Numbered from the stretch's first letter, positions 18,234-28,385 are shown. The stretch is DNA of 64,000 bases from Lacipirellula parvula (GCF_009177095.1 NZ_AP021861.1:1240001-1304000); one strand, 5' to 3'. Program-made: numbers and translations. Notes: generated by a model not told the origin, from the sequence alone.

Positions 18234-19061
18234 TCACTCAAACGTATGCTCCGCCGCGGGAAACTCCCCGCCGCGGACTTCGTCGCGGAAGCCGCGCACT
18301 GCATCGACCACCGTCGACTTCAGGTCGGCGTACGCCTTCACGAATCGCGGCGAGTAGTCGCTCGCCATGCCGAGGATGTCGTGCAGCACGAGCACCTGGC
18401 CGTCGCAGTCGGCGCCGGCGCCGATGCCGATCGTGGGGATCGAGAGCATGCCGGTGATCTTCTCCGCGATGCCGCGCGGAATGCATTCGAGCACCATCGC
18501 AAACGCCCCTGCCTCGGCCGCCGCGCAGGCGTCGCTGATGAGCGCCTGCTCGTCACGCTGCACGCGGTAGCCGCCGAGTTGGTGGACGTTCTGCGGACGC
18601 AGGCCGCAGTGAGCCATCACCGGGATGCCAGCGGAGACGAGCGCCGCGATCGTGTCGGCCTGCTCGACGCCTCCTTCCAGCTTCACTGCCTGGCAGCGCG
18701 TCTCTTTGAGAATGCGGCCGGCGTTTTCAATCGCTTTGAACTTGCCGAGGTGGTAGCTCGGGAACGGCATATCAACTACCACGAGCGCATGGTTCACCGC
18801 GCGGCCAACCATTTCGGCGTGGTAGATCATCTCGTCGAGCGTCACCGGTAGCGTGTTCTCGTGCCCCTGGACGACCATCGACATACTGTCGCCAACGAGC
18901 ACACCCTCGACGCCCGCCTCGTCGACGAGACTGGCGAACGGGTAGTCGTACGCGGTGACCATCGAGATCTTTTGCCCCGTCCCTTTGAGGGCCGTGAACT
19001 TCGGCACGGTCATCCGCGAGGAACGGCGGGCAGGCTCGGGATTGGACGGTTTTTTGGCCAT
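18234..19061 (-). CDS. panB: 3-methyl-2-oxobutanoate hydroxymethyltransferase
   Basis: PanB transfers a hydroxymethyl group from methylene-THF to 2-ketoisovalerate, the first committed step of pantothenate synthesis. The 275-residue protein has the metal-binding motifs VGDSMSMVVQGH and VVVDMPF, the KLEGG motif, and the LECIP segment with the catalytic Glu, followed by TIGIGAG. The N-terminal 16 residues are a charged extension. No other pan gene is adjacent. The product also needs PanC and PanE-type enzymes from elsewhere. Confidence 0.96.
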   Translation of the reverse strand: MAKKPSNPEPARRSSRMTVPKFTALKGTGQKISMVTAYDYPFASLVDEAGVEGVLVGDSMSMVVQGHENTLPVTLDEMIYHAEMVGRAVNHALVVVDMPFPSYHLGKFKAIENAGRILKETRCQAVKLEGGVEQADTIAALVSAGIPVMAHCGLRPQNVHQLGGYRVQRDEQALISDACAAAEAGAFAMVLECIPRGIAEKITGMLSIPTIGIGAGADCDGQVLVLHDILGMASDYSPRFVKAYADLKSTVVDAVRGFRDEVRGGEFPAAEHTFE

Positions 19062-19264
19062 GAATTCAGGCTAATCGACGCGAATGCCCGGCGTCAACGA
19101 GCCTCGGCGCCAGCCGCGGGGCAATGGTCGCCCGTCGGTCCTCCCAAGCGTTGCAGACGGCCCGTGCTCCTAGAAAAACCACGTTCGGGCAGGTATTCTT
19201 CGAGTCCCTCGTTTCATCTCGGTTCCGTCCCTATTTCAGCGTTAGCCGCCAGAGAGGCCCGAAC

Positions 19265-19678
19265 ATGTCCGACATCAAGATCACCGTCGAAGAGCGGGCC
19301 GGCCGCAAGTGTGCTTCCAGCGGCTCGAAGTGGGAACCGATCATGGGCTACAGCCGGGCCGTCCGCTCGGGGAACCTCATCGCGGTCACCGGCTGCGTCG
19401 GCGTCAACGCTGACGGCACCTACGCGAAGAGCGTCGGCGAACAGGCCGCCCGCTCGCTGGCCATCATCCAAGCGGCGATTGAAGCCCTCGGCGGCAAGCT
19501 TGAGCACGTCATCCGCACGCGGATGTATGTCGTCGACGTCAGCAAGTGGGAAGAAGTCGCCCGCGTGCACGGCTCGGTCTTCGCCGATATCCGCCCGGCG
19601 ACCACGATCGTCGAAGTCCCGCGGCTGATCGACGGCGACGCCCTCATCGAGATCGAAGCCGACTGCGTGATTGCCTAA
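19265..19678 (+). CDS. RidA/YjgF-family protein
   Basis: A 137-residue protein of the RidA family, whose members hydrolyse reactive enamine/imine intermediates from PLP enzymes. Visible family features are GNLIAVTGCVG, the helix with ALGGKLEHVIRTRMYV, and VPRLIDGDALIEIEA with the substrate-binding Arg. The ATG at 19265 follows a GAGAGG site. An upstream in-frame ATG (19124) would add 47 residues that do not match the family. This subgroup carries a longer N-terminus with SKWEPIMGYSRAV, so its substrate may differ from that of RidA itself. Confidence 0.9.
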   Translation: MSDIKITVEERAGRKCASSGSKWEPIMGYSRAVRSGNLIAVTGCVGVNADGTYAKSVGEQAARSLAIIQAAIEALGGKLEHVIRTRMYVVDVSKWEEVARVHGSVFADIRPATTIVEVPRLIDGDALIEIEADCVIA

Positions 19679-19804
19679 CACACCGCGACCGGCCGTAACA
19701 AATCGCTCGGAAAGTCGCTTCCATTGGCGTCGATGGCGCCCTCTGTCGTAGCATGACGGCGTCGGTACGCCCGCATGAAGCTCGACAGAGCGGAGAGGCC
19801 ACTG

Positions 19805-20545
19805 ATGAAGCGTTGGATGTTTTTCGTTTACGGCATCGCTTGCTATCTCGCGTTCCTGGCGGTCTACGCTTGGTTCTGCGCGTTCACTGGCAACTTGTTT
19901 GTGGCGAAGTCGATCGACGCGCCGGTTACTTCGTCCGTTGGCGCCGCCGTCGCGGTGAACCTCGCGCTGCTGCTGGGATTCGGCGTGCAGCATTCGCTAA
20001 TGGCGCGGCCGGCGTTCAAACGAGTGTGGACGCGCATCGTTCCGCAGCCGATTGAGCGGAGCACCTACGTGCTCGCGTCGTGCCTCGCCGTCGTGCTGCT
20101 CATCTGGCAGTGGCGGCCGATCGACGCCGTCGTCTGGAACGTGGAGAACACGACTGCGCGCGGCGTCCTGTGGACGCTGTTCGCCATCGGCTGGCTGATG
20201 GTTCCGGTGGTGAGTTTGATGATCAATCACTTCGATCTCTTCGGAGTGCGACAAGTCTGGTGCTATTTGCGAGGCCGCGAGTGCCAGCCACTCGCCTTTC
20301 GCACGCCGTGGTTGTATAGCCATGTTCGACATCCGCTATACGTCGCGTGGGCGTTGACGTTCTGGGCGACGCCGACAATGACGGCCGGCCATCTGCTGTT
20401 CGCGATCGGCCTAACTGCTTACATGGTTGCCGCGGCGCTCGTCGAAGAACGCGATTTGCTCGCCCACTTCGGTCAGCAATATGCCGCGTACCAACAAACG
20501 GTCCCACGCTACATTCCGAAATTTGGCAAGCGGACGAGTTTGTAG
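19805..20545 (+). CDS. MddA-like methanethiol S-methyltransferase (membrane)
   Basis: A 246-residue membrane protein with about five or six hydrophobic segments. The end has the isoprenylcysteine-methyltransferase-type signature SHVRHPLYVAW, FWATPTMTAGHLLFA and VEERDLLAHFG, which closely fits MddA, an enzyme that methylates methanethiol to dimethyl sulfide. The start at 19805 (MKRWMFFVYG) follows GAGAGG. Ten upstream in-frame codons are rejected. The neighbours do not confirm a sulfur role, so NnrU-like or other ICMT relatives remain possible. Confidence 0.72.
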   Translation: MKRWMFFVYGIACYLAFLAVYAWFCAFTGNLFVAKSIDAPVTSSVGAAVAVNLALLLGFGVQHSLMARPAFKRVWTRIVPQPIERSTYVLASCLAVVLLIWQWRPIDAVVWNVENTTARGVLWTLFAIGWLMVPVVSLMINHFDLFGVRQVWCYLRGRECQPLAFRTPWLYSHVRHPLYVAWALTFWATPTMTAGHLLFAIGLTAYMVAAALVEERDLLAHFGQQYAAYQQTVPRYIPKFGKRTSL

Positions 20546-20764
20546 GAACCGCAGCGCACTCGCTCAGGCCAAAGTCTCTGAAGTTTGGCGCTGCTTGCAT
20601 GCTGCAGAAAACTCCCAGGTTCTCATGCAGCAGGCAGCGAATTCGGTGGCAATCGCCGCGGTGCGAAGTTATCGTAACCGCAGCTCTTCTGGCATTCAGC
20701 CTTGATTCCTCGCAAGCAGCGACCGTGCGTCGTTGCCGTCCGTCTCGCCCTGGGAGATCCGCTA

Positions 20765-21484
20765 ATGAGTTCCAAGTCAACCTGGCTTCTCGCCATGCTG
20801 GGCATCGCGTCAGTTCAAGCCTTGCCCGCAACGGCGCGCGAAGTTTTCTTCGATAGCGTCGTTGGGTTCGACGATGTCGACGTCGAGATCGCGTACAGCG
20901 AATCGGGCCGCTCTGGCGTCAACCCGCTCTATGAGGCGAAGTCGGATCTCCGCAGCGCCGGCACCCTGCAGCTTCACAACGGCGTTACTTCGACGGGCGA
21001 GACCTCCAACGAACTCTTCTTCGACGTCATCGTCGACACCGACGACGTCGACCCGCCGATTGATTTGGCCATTGGCGTCACGACGCCTGGCGGCACGGCG
21101 GCGAACATCACCCAAGTCGGCAACATTTCGCCGCTGCCGACGTCCTTCTCATTGAGCGTACTCCTCACCGATCCCGCGGGAAGCAGCTTACCGGTGATGC
21201 TGAAGTTTGCCGGTCAAACTGCGGCTGGCCTCGCCTTCGATCGCGTGGGCGGCGTCGCTCTCGATATCCAAGGTTCGACGATCGGGCTGATCTTCAACCT
21301 TCGAATCAGTGACCCGCAGCTCTACAGCTCGGCGGCGCCCGTGTTCAGCTCGCTGAGTGCAACGGCCAGTTTGATCCCCGAGCCTGCTACCGGCGCGCTG
21401 CTAGCCACATCGCTGTTGGGGTTGGCGGTCGCACGACGGCGATTTAGCCGCCATCCAAGCGCGACGTCACCCCGGCGAGAGTGA
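20765..21484 (+). CDS. PEP-CTERM sorting domain protein
   Basis: A 239-residue secreted protein with a signal peptide ending in PATARE and a C-terminal PEP-CTERM signal: IPEPATG, a hydrophobic stretch (LLATSLLGLAVA) and RRRFSR. Such tails are recognised by exosortases in the inner membrane. The middle is beta-rich and Asp-rich (VIVDTDDVDPPIDLA). GGGAG precedes the ATG at 20765. About 20 residues follow the basic cluster, which is longer than usual. The last 41 bases overlap the end of the convergent membrane protein gene. Confidence 0.85.
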   Translation: MSSKSTWLLAMLGIASVQALPATAREVFFDSVVGFDDVDVEIAYSESGRSGVNPLYEAKSDLRSAGTLQLHNGVTSTGETSNELFFDVIVDTDDVDPPIDLAIGVTTPGGTAANITQVGNISPLPTSFSLSVLLTDPAGSSLPVMLKFAGQTAAGLAFDRVGGVALDIQGSTIGLIFNLRISDPQLYSSAAPVFSSLSATASLIPEPATGALLATSLLGLAVARRRFSRHPSATSPRRE

Positions 21485-22376
21485 GTACGATCGCCACGCA
21501 GCCCAACGCCACGTAACCGTACAGCACACGGCGGTCGGCGCGCCTCGCACTGAGCGCGCCGGCCGCCGTGAGCGTTGCGATGAACACCGTCTCCGGGCGG
21601 ATCAGCAGCAGACTCGCCCCGAACGCTTGCAACAATGCGTGCGGCCAGACGGAATCGGGGCGCCAGGCGAAGCCGACCGCCAGCACCGCTTCGGCGACAA
21701 GAATGCCGACGGCGAACGTGGCCACGAACAACGGCAGCCACTTGCCGAACGGATTGAGCAGCGTCACCCGATCGCGTTCAAACGTGCGGCTCGTCGGCGT
21801 GAACTGCTGATCTCGCCGCACATTCTCTTCAAGAACGCGGCGCGTCTCCGGAGCGACGCCTGCCTCCCAGGCGAGTTGCCCCACCCCGCCGGTCAGCATC
21901 AGGTAGCTGAGATAGCTGCCATCGCGGAAGTCTGCGGACAAACCTTTCTGCACCACGGCGAACGTCATCACCGCGACCAGCAGCCAGCGCACGGCAGTGG
22001 CGGCTGCATCCATCGCCTCGTCGCGCGTCGGCAGCCGCAGGGCGAGCGTCAGCGCGAGCGCCGCGTACGTCAGCAGGTAGGTGTGGTTCGCCGCCGCGGC
22101 GTTTCCGAAAGCGCACCAGCCAAGGAGCAGCGTCGCGGCGCCCCACAGCCACGGCGAATAGAGCGCCGCGTGAAAGGGGATCGCGCCCAGCGCGAGCCCC
22201 AGGCCGATCGCCCGGCCCATGCCGCCGCCGATGAGCTTGTCGCCAAGATGGAGCGACACGACTGCGAGCATCAGCAACAACGCGATGGTCGCCGGCTCGC
22301 GCAGCCAGCCTGCCGGCGCTGCTGCTGCGGCGCCTTCCAGCCGGCGGCTCTCTCGGGGGCGACGTTTGCCCATCAC
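21444..22376 (-). CDS. polytopic membrane protein of unknown function
   Basis: A 310-residue protein with roughly seven or eight hydrophobic segments between residues 28 and 305. It overlaps the start region of the upstream small gene by 4 bases (ATGA), so translation is probably coupled. A methyltransferase gene lies further upstream in the same unit. I do not recognise the fold. The hydrophilic part around residues 180-205 (ENVRRDQQFTPTSRTFERDR) is the only long loop. Confidence 0.7.
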   Translation of the reverse strand: MMGKRRPRESRRLEGAAAAAPAGWLREPATIALLLMLAVVSLHLGDKLIGGGMGRAIGLGLALGAIPFHAALYSPWLWGAATLLLGWCAFGNAAAANHTYLLTYAALALTLALRLPTRDEAMDAAATAVRWLLVAVMTFAVVQKGLSADFRDGSYLSYLMLTGGVGQLAWEAGVAPETRRVLEENVRRDQQFTPTSRTFERDRVTLLNPFGKWLPLFVATFAVGILVAEAVLAVGFAWRPDSVWPHALLQAFGASLLLIRPETVFIATLTAAGALSARRADRRVLYGYVALGCVAIVLTLAGVTSRLDGG

Positions 22377-22768
22377 CGCGCCTCCGCCGCTGGCGGATAC
22401 TCGCTGCCGCGCACATAGCCGACGCGGTATTGGTCGCCGTCGCGTTCCAGACGTTTGCGGGCGACGATGATCTGTTCGATCGGCTGCCCGCGCCGCTGCA
22501 AGTCGGCGAACAGCAGATCAATCCGCTCCTCGCGACCGGCGTGCATGAACTCGCGGACCGCCGCCTGATATTCTTCGCGCGACAGCTCGTCGCTGCGGTC
22601 GTCGTCGAAGCGGCAAAAGTGCCGCAGGCTGTAAAGCTCCGAGTACATCCCGAAGCCGCCGCCCTTCCAACGGGCCCGCTCCGGGAACCGGCTCAGCTGC
22701 ACCATTTGCCACAGCGCGACAATGCAGAGCAGCGTCACCGGCGCGTATTCGGCGATTCGTCGACGCAT
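22373..22768 (-). CDS. single-span membrane protein of unknown function
   Basis: A 131-residue protein with one N-terminal transmembrane segment (YAPVTLLCIVALW), then ARWKGGGFGMYSELY and a charged helical part. The longer frame reaching 23080 overlaps the upstream methyltransferase gene and is Arg-rich, so the start at 22768 (MRRRIAEY) is used. It ends in a 4-base overlap with the next membrane gene and begins 11 bases after the methyltransferase, so the three genes look like one operon. Confidence 0.7.
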   Translation of the reverse strand: MRRRIAEYAPVTLLCIVALWQMVQLSRFPERARWKGGGFGMYSELYSLRHFCRFDDDRSDELSREEYQAAVREFMHAGREERIDLLFADLQRRGQPIEQIIVARKRLERDGDQYRVGYVRGSEYPPAAEAR

Positions 22769-22779
22769 GGTTCGGGCCG

Positions 22780-23574
22780 TTATTCCTGCGGCCGCTCCGA
22801 AGTAACGATCCAGCCATTCGTCCGCAGCATCGGCAATAACCACGGTCGATCGAGCGGCTTGCGCCGCGCCGCGTCGAGCGCCACGCGTTCGGTGATCTTG
22901 AACCCTACCGAACGCAAGTCGGCCGCGAGTTCGCGCCAGCGGAAGACGTGCAAAAACATGCTCGGCAGTCCGCGATACGGGAACCAGCGGTCGCCGACTT
23001 CGATGTCGCGGCGGAATGGCGCCGTCGCGACGTTGCCGATCACCCACCACGGACCTTCGGGGTCGCGGAGGTTGAACCAATAGTTGTGCACATGCAGCAC
23101 GAACTTACCGCCCGGTTTGAGGATCCGTCGCGCGTGGTGCAGCACCTTTCGGCGATTCGCCCGGCCGCGAATCATGCCGAGCGTACTGAACATGCACATC
23201 GCGTAATCGACGGCGCCGTCGGCGATCGCGTCCATCTCCACCAGGTTCGCCCGCACGCAATCGATCGGCAGATCTTCGTCGTCGGCCTTCCCCTGCACCA
23301 CCCGCAGCATGTGGTCGGAAAGGTCGATCGCCAGCCCGCGGTGCCCCTCTTTCACCAGCGGCACTAACGCCCGTCCGGTGCCGCAGCCCAAATCGGCTAC
23401 CAGTCCCGGCCGATCGAACTGTCGACGCAGAATTGCCCCGTCGGTTTCGAACAGGCTGTTGAACGCGAAGTAATCGTCGTAGTCGTCGGCGATGTGGGGC
23501 GTGTGGACGTAGTCCCACAGCCCGCGGGAAACGCCGGGAGGAAGTTGCCAGGTTGGGCGATCAGGACGGGTCAT
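22780..23574 (-). CDS. class I SAM-dependent methyltransferase
   Basis: A 264-residue protein with the SAM-binding signature VADLGCGTGR near residue 60, the acidic end of strand beta-2 (LAIDLSDHML), and the later motifs DYAMCMFSTLGMI and LKPGGKFVLHVHN. The substrate is not predictable. The start at 23574 is preferred because the upstream in-frame GTG lies inside a repeat. The gene leads a three-gene unit with two membrane proteins, so the substrate could be lipid-linked or membrane-bound. Confidence 0.85.
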   Translation of the reverse strand: MTRPDRPTWQLPPGVSRGLWDYVHTPHIADDYDDYFAFNSLFETDGAILRRQFDRPGLVADLGCGTGRALVPLVKEGHRGLAIDLSDHMLRVVQGKADDEDLPIDCVRANLVEMDAIADGAVDYAMCMFSTLGMIRGRANRRKVLHHARRILKPGGKFVLHVHNYWFNLRDPEGPWWVIGNVATAPFRRDIEVGDRWFPYRGLPSMFLHVFRWRELAADLRSVGFKITERVALDAARRKPLDRPWLLPMLRTNGWIVTSERPQE

Positions 23575-23581
23575 TCGGGAG

Positions 23582-23612
23582 CTTTCAGCGGTCAGCACTC
23601 AGCTGTCAGCGA
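23582..23612. repeat. GGTCAGC-type short repeat
   Basis: Units TTTCAGC, GGTCAGC, ACTCAGC and TGTCAGC stand in a row just upstream of the methyltransferase gene. They match the arms of the elements at 1064 and 30105, but no inverted arm is seen here. Confidence 0.6.
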
Positions 23613-23802
23613 TACGGGAAGTCGCAGCCGCTGCGAATAATCGATGCGCTAAATTGAGATTGTTTAGCTGAACGCTTGCAGCTGCTCGCCGCCCGCTTTC
23701 CAGCCGGTTGTAGGCCACTTTACGCAGCAGTATAATTCCTCGTTTCCCCGCCCGACAGCGAAGCTTGCAGGGCGGGGCGACTCGCGTGACTGCAACGATT
23801 AG

Positions 23803-24885
<1,083 letters not shown>

Positions 24886-24932
24886 GCTCTCCCCTGCCCT
24901 GCCGTATGGCGGGCGAGGTTGAAAAGATCGAA

Positions 24933-24978
24933 GGCCGCAGAGTGTTCGTCATGCGACGACCTCTGCGGTCTTTTTTTT
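24933..24978 (+). terminator. intrinsic terminator of gap
   Basis: Complementary arms GCCGCAGAG and CTCTGCGGTC are followed by a run of eight T residues. It lies about 48 bases after the gap stop codon. Confidence 0.85.
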
Positions 24979-25014
24979 GTGCGCTGACGCGACCACGCAA
25001 CATCACGCCCATTT

Positions 25015-25105
25015 TAGCCCCCGGTTCTTCAAACCGGGGGCGATACGGCGTCCGGTACGCTTGCGCGACATCGCACACCCCCGGTTTGAAGAACCGGGGG
25101 CTAAA
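25015..25105. repeat. BIME-like inverted pair of GGTTCTTCAAACC REPs
   Basis: One REP (25015-25042) and an inverted copy (25076-25105) face each other across about 33 bases. Both carry the TTAG/CTAA foot on the outer side. Such head-to-head REP pairs are called BIMEs in other bacteria. Confidence 0.85.
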
Positions 25106-25124
25106 TCACCCCACCACGCGGCCG

Positions 25125-26633
25125 TTACCGAAATGGCGCCCAATCGCGTTTCGCATCGCCGCTGGCCGCGGCGGTTGAACTCCGCTTCCAACTCGGCTCG
25201 CCGTGCGATCCTTCTACCGCGGTCGACGCCACGCGGTTTTCGTTAAGCCGCACCGTCGATGCCCGCCAAGCGGTCTTCGGGCCCGCTTCGGCCGACGCCT
25301 TCGTCACCGGCGCCGCGGCCACTTGCATGGGTTCGGGGGCCGCATTGACGTTCGGCTCCTCCGGCATCGCTACCGGCGTTAGCGGCGCTGGCTCCGCCTG
25401 CGCGGCAGCCAAGCCCGCTTCGGGAACGAAATCGTTCACCGACACAAGCTCGCTAGGCGTTAGCGGCGCCTTGGTCAGCAGCTTGCGACCATCGGCGGCG
25501 ACCACACGGGCCCAAAGTTCCAGGTTACCTTCGGGAAGCGGGCCCTTCTTCATCGGCAGTTCCAAGTGAAGCCCATCGCCCAGATGCGACGACTGCCACG
25601 CCGAGGCCGTTTCCGCTGCGGTGAAGTCCCAGCGTTCGACGGCCCGCATGACTCCCGTTTCATCGGTGGCCATAATCATCATCGACGCTTCGCCTTCCGC
25701 TCCAACCGGTTCCTCGGTGGAGTTAAGGGCTTCGACGACGATCAGCAAGCTTTGGAGGGGACCAGTCTTTGCCTCATCTTGCTCAGCGAAGATCCGGCGA
25801 ATCTGCAGATGGTCGGCGGTCAGGCGTTGGCCATTTTGCTGCGGCGCGGCGAGCACCGGTTCGTTCAGCGGGAGCGTTGGCTCGGCGGTCGCAAGTTCGC
25901 TCGCCGCTTCCGCAGCCGGATCGAATGTCGGCGGCGCCGGCTGAGCGGTAATCATCGCCGTGGCGTCGTCGCCATCGGCTTGATAGTCGATCGGATCGGG
26001 AATCAGCAGCGGCCCGTCGCTCGCCGACCGCTGGTTGGCGGCGACCTCGACGCTGCGTTGCCGCGGCGTCATGTGAACGCCTGGGCCGATCTCGAGCGCC
26101 GGGGCTTCCAACTCTTCCGGATTAACTTCCTCAATCTCAAGCTCTTCCACTTCAACGCCCGTCCCAGCAGGCGTGGCTGGCGTGCCGCCCGGTCCGGCCG
26201 GGATTTCTTCGCCAGCGAGCGGAGCATCGGTCGTCGCCGGTGGAGCCGGGAGCGAAGCCTTCGGCGCCGAGAGCTTGTTCCGCCCGTTCATCGGCAGCGT
26301 CGGCCGCCTCACCGCATCGGTATCAATCGTCGGTTCTTTGCGGGCCGGCGTCGAACTCGGCGAGGTCGAGATCACGGTCTCGCACTGCATCGCCCGCGCT
26401 TCCCGCAGCTTCTCGGAATATTCGACGAGATACTCTTCGAGTTCGTAGATGTAATCTTCTTGCTTCCGCAGTTCGCTCTCGAGGACGTCGACCTGAGCGT
26501 TGTCGATATGCCGGCAACCGGTGGACGACGCCAACGACAGGCAGAGCAGCCCCAGGGCGGCGCAGCGGCCAGCGGAGAACAGACCGCTCCAGGCGGCGTT
26601 GCGATGCAGATGAGTTACGTTCGGCTCGGCCAT
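25125..26633 (-). CDS. lipoprotein of unknown function
   Basis: A 502-residue protein with a lipobox (SLASSTGC) at residues 33-40 and a short coiled coil immediately after it (ESELRKQEDYIYELEEYLVE). A low-complexity Pro/Ala/Glu-rich linker follows. A beta-rich domain occupies about residues 265-390 (LQSLLIVVEALNSTEEPVG, LELPMKKGPLPEGNLELWAR), and the C-terminus is again disordered. It is likely an outer or inner membrane lipoprotein. No function is assigned. Confidence 0.75.
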   Translation of the reverse strand: MAEPNVTHLHRNAAWSGLFSAGRCAALGLLCLSLASSTGCRHIDNAQVDVLESELRKQEDYIYELEEYLVEYSEKLREARAMQCETVISTSPSSTPARKEPTIDTDAVRRPTLPMNGRNKLSAPKASLPAPPATTDAPLAGEEIPAGPGGTPATPAGTGVEVEELEIEEVNPEELEAPALEIGPGVHMTPRQRSVEVAANQRSASDGPLLIPDPIDYQADGDDATAMITAQPAPPTFDPAAEAASELATAEPTLPLNEPVLAAPQQNGQRLTADHLQIRRIFAEQDEAKTGPLQSLLIVVEALNSTEEPVGAEGEASMMIMATDETGVMRAVERWDFTAAETASAWQSSHLGDGLHLELPMKKGPLPEGNLELWARVVAADGRKLLTKAPLTPSELVSVNDFVPEAGLAAAQAEPAPLTPVAMPEEPNVNAAPEPMQVAAAPVTKASAEAGPKTAWRASTVRLNENRVASTAVEGSHGEPSWKRSSTAAASGDAKRDWAPFR

Positions 26634-26784
26634 CCGTGGCTCGCCTCGCAGCAGACGTGCAGTCGACTAGGCCGGCTCGGCGCTTCGTGCGCGCGATGTC
26701 GGCCCGGCCTATGAAAATGCGAGCCGAGAGATAAGAAAACGGGCCAACGCCGTCAAGCGGACTCGCGGGGGCGATAGCACTCCC

Positions 26785-26872
26785 CTAGCCCCGGGCTCTG
26801 CCCGGGGGTGACGGCGCGTCAGGGAACGCGTTGCGGAATGGCAGCCCACCCCCGGACGGAGCCCGGGGCCAG
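26785..26872. repeat. REP pair of the GGGCTCCGCCC family (about 88 bp)
   Basis: Two hairpins with TAGCCCCGGGC arms stand in inverted orientation around a middle part that includes GGGAACGCGTTGCGG. The whole element is similar to the one at 30903-30991, middle part included. Confidence 0.8.
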
Positions 26873-26893
26873 AAACGCCCCCAGCAACGAACA

Positions 26894-26992
26894 AAACCGC
26901 CGATGAACGCCATGAAACGCGAGCGAAACTGAAGGGAGGACTTGGAAACTCCCCGCAGCTGCTCAGCGTTCATCTGCGTCCATCGGCGGTTT
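26894..26992. repeat. MITE-like inverted repeat, AACCGCCGATGAACGC family
   Basis: The left arm AAACCGCCGATGAACGC is matched by an inverted right arm (GCGTTCATCTGCGTCCATCG, then GCGGTTT). The same arms occur nested inside the element at 58313-58514. Confidence 0.75.
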
Positions 26993-27023
26993 CAAACTTC
27001 CGCAAATGGCTGCCCGAGGCGAC

Positions 27024-27614
27024 TTACTGCCCGCCCATCTTCGAGATCACCTGATCGATGATCCGGTATTCCTGGGCCTCTGCGGACGACATGAAGTGGT
27101 CGCGGTCGGTGTGCTTTTCGATCTGATCCATCGTCTGGCCGGTGTGTTCGGCCAAGATCCGGTTCAGCTTTTCCTTCGTCTTCCGGTACTCGGTGGCGTG
27201 GATCATGATGTCCTCGGCCGTCCCTTCCATGCCCGCGGAAGGTTGGTGGATCATGATCCGAGCGTTCGGCAGCGCGTGACGCTTGCCAGCGGCGCCGGCA
27301 GCTAGCAGCACGGCGCCCATCGAGGCGGCCTGACCGATGCAGTAGGTCGCCACGTCGCAGGTGACGAACTGCATCGTGTCGTAGATCGCCATGCCGGCGG
27401 TGACGCTGCCGCCTGGCGAGTTGATGTAGAGATGGATGTCGGCCTTCGGGTCGTCCGACTGCAGGAACAGCAACTGAGCCACGAGGCTGTTCGCCACTTC
27501 ATCGTTCACGCCCGAGCCGAGCAGGACGATGCGGTCCTTCAGCAGCCGGCTGTAGATGTCCATCGCCCGCTCTTCGCGGCCCGACTTTTCGATGACGTAT
27601 GGAATGAGCGGCAT
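27024..27614 (-). CDS. clpP: ATP-dependent Clp protease proteolytic subunit (ClpP, first copy)
   Basis: ClpP is the serine peptidase barrel that works with ClpX or ClpA. The protein has about 196 residues from the ATG at 27614, or 199 from an ATG at 27623. Counting from the longer start, the catalytic triad is Ser101 in GQAASMGA, His126 in IMIHQP, and Asp175 in [13 protein letters not shown] is also present. It lies 126 bases downstream of a second clpP and then tig, on the same strand. The two paralogues may form a mixed barrel, as known in some other bacteria. Confidence 0.96.
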   Translation of the reverse strand: MPLIPYVIEKSGREERAMDIYSRLLKDRIVLLGSGVNDEVANSLVAQLLFLQSDDPKADIHLYINSPGGSVTAGMAIYDTMQFVTCDVATYCIGQAASMGAVLLAAGAAGKRHALPNARIMIHQPSAGMEGTAEDIMIHATEYRKTKEKLNRILAEHTGQTMDQIEKHTDRDHFMSSAEAQEYRIIDQVISKMGGQ

Positions 27615-27650
27615 GGGAGGCAATCCGTTTAAGTGTGGTCGCTGTGAGCT

Positions 27651-27746
27651 AAATGACGAATGACGAAGCCCGAATGACGAATGAAAAGACGCGGTGAGAC
27701 CCTATCTGATTTTCATTCGTCATTCGTCATTCTGATTTCGTCATTC
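27651..27746. repeat. inverted repeat of AATGACGAATG units
   Basis: The left arm consists of four AATGACGA-type units. After about 25 bases comes the inverted right arm of four TCGTCATT-type units. The end of the right arm supplies the TGA stop codon of the second clpP gene. Confidence 0.85.
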
Positions 27747-28385
27747 CTCCTCGGCTTCTTCGCTGCCGGGGGGCTTAATGAGGATGTCGTCGACGAGGCC
27801 GAATTCCTTCGCCTCGAGTGCGGTCATGTAGTAGTCGCGATCGCACGCCTTGCCGATCTCCTCGTTCGTCTTGCCGGTGTGGCTGGCAAGGATTTCGTTG
27901 AGTGCGTGGCGAGTCTTGATAATCTCGTTCGCCTGAATCTCGATGTCGGAGACCTGACCGCCGACGCCGCCGTGCGGCTGGTGGATCATGATCTTCGCGT
28001 GCTTCAGAGCGAAACGCTTTCCCTTCTCGCCGCCAGCCAGCAAGACGGCGCCGCCGCTCGCAGCCAGGCCGACGCAGTAGGTCGCCACCTTCGGCGTGAT
28101 CATCTGCATCGTGTCGTACATCGCCAGCGTCGCGCTCACGCTGCCGCCCGGCGAGTTGATGTAGAAGTGAATGTCCTTGCGACGATTCTCGCTCTGCAGA
28201 TAGAGCAGCTTCATCACGATTTCATTCGCATTGCCGTCGTAGATCTCGCCTTGCAGGAAGATCACGCGGTTTTCGAGCAGCAGATCGCCGAGCGTCATTT
28301 GACGCTGACGTTGGTAATCCCGCATCGCAGCCGCGAGCTTGGGATCCAAATGGGGCGCAGAACTACCGATGGGCGTATACATCAT
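27741..28385 (-). CDS. clpP: ATP-dependent Clp protease proteolytic subunit (ClpP, second copy)
   Basis: A 214-residue ClpP paralogue. The triad is Ser110 in GLAASGGA, His135 in IMIHQPHGG, and Asp184 in CDRDY. The segment GGQVSDIEIQANEI is typical of active ClpP. It begins with a 30-residue N-terminal extension and ends in an acidic tail (GSEEAEEE). tig lies upstream and the first clpP downstream, so the three genes probably share control. The order tig-clpP resembles tig-clpP-clpX of other bacteria, but clpX is not here. Confidence 0.96.
   Translation of the reverse strand: MMYTPIGSSAPHLDPKLAAAMRDYQRQRQMTLGDLLLENRVIFLQGEIYDGNANEIVMKLLYLQSENRRKDIHFYINSPGGSVSATLAMYDTMQMITPKVATYCVGLAASGGAVLLAGGEKGKRFALKHAKIMIHQPHGGVGGQVSDIEIQANEIIKTRHALNEILASHTGKTNEEIGKACDRDYYMTALEAKEFGLVDDILIKPPGSEEAEEE

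Noticed and set aside
27651-27746. Possible CRISPR array
   Set aside because: The units are short, contiguous and mirrored. There are no unique spacers and no cas genes.
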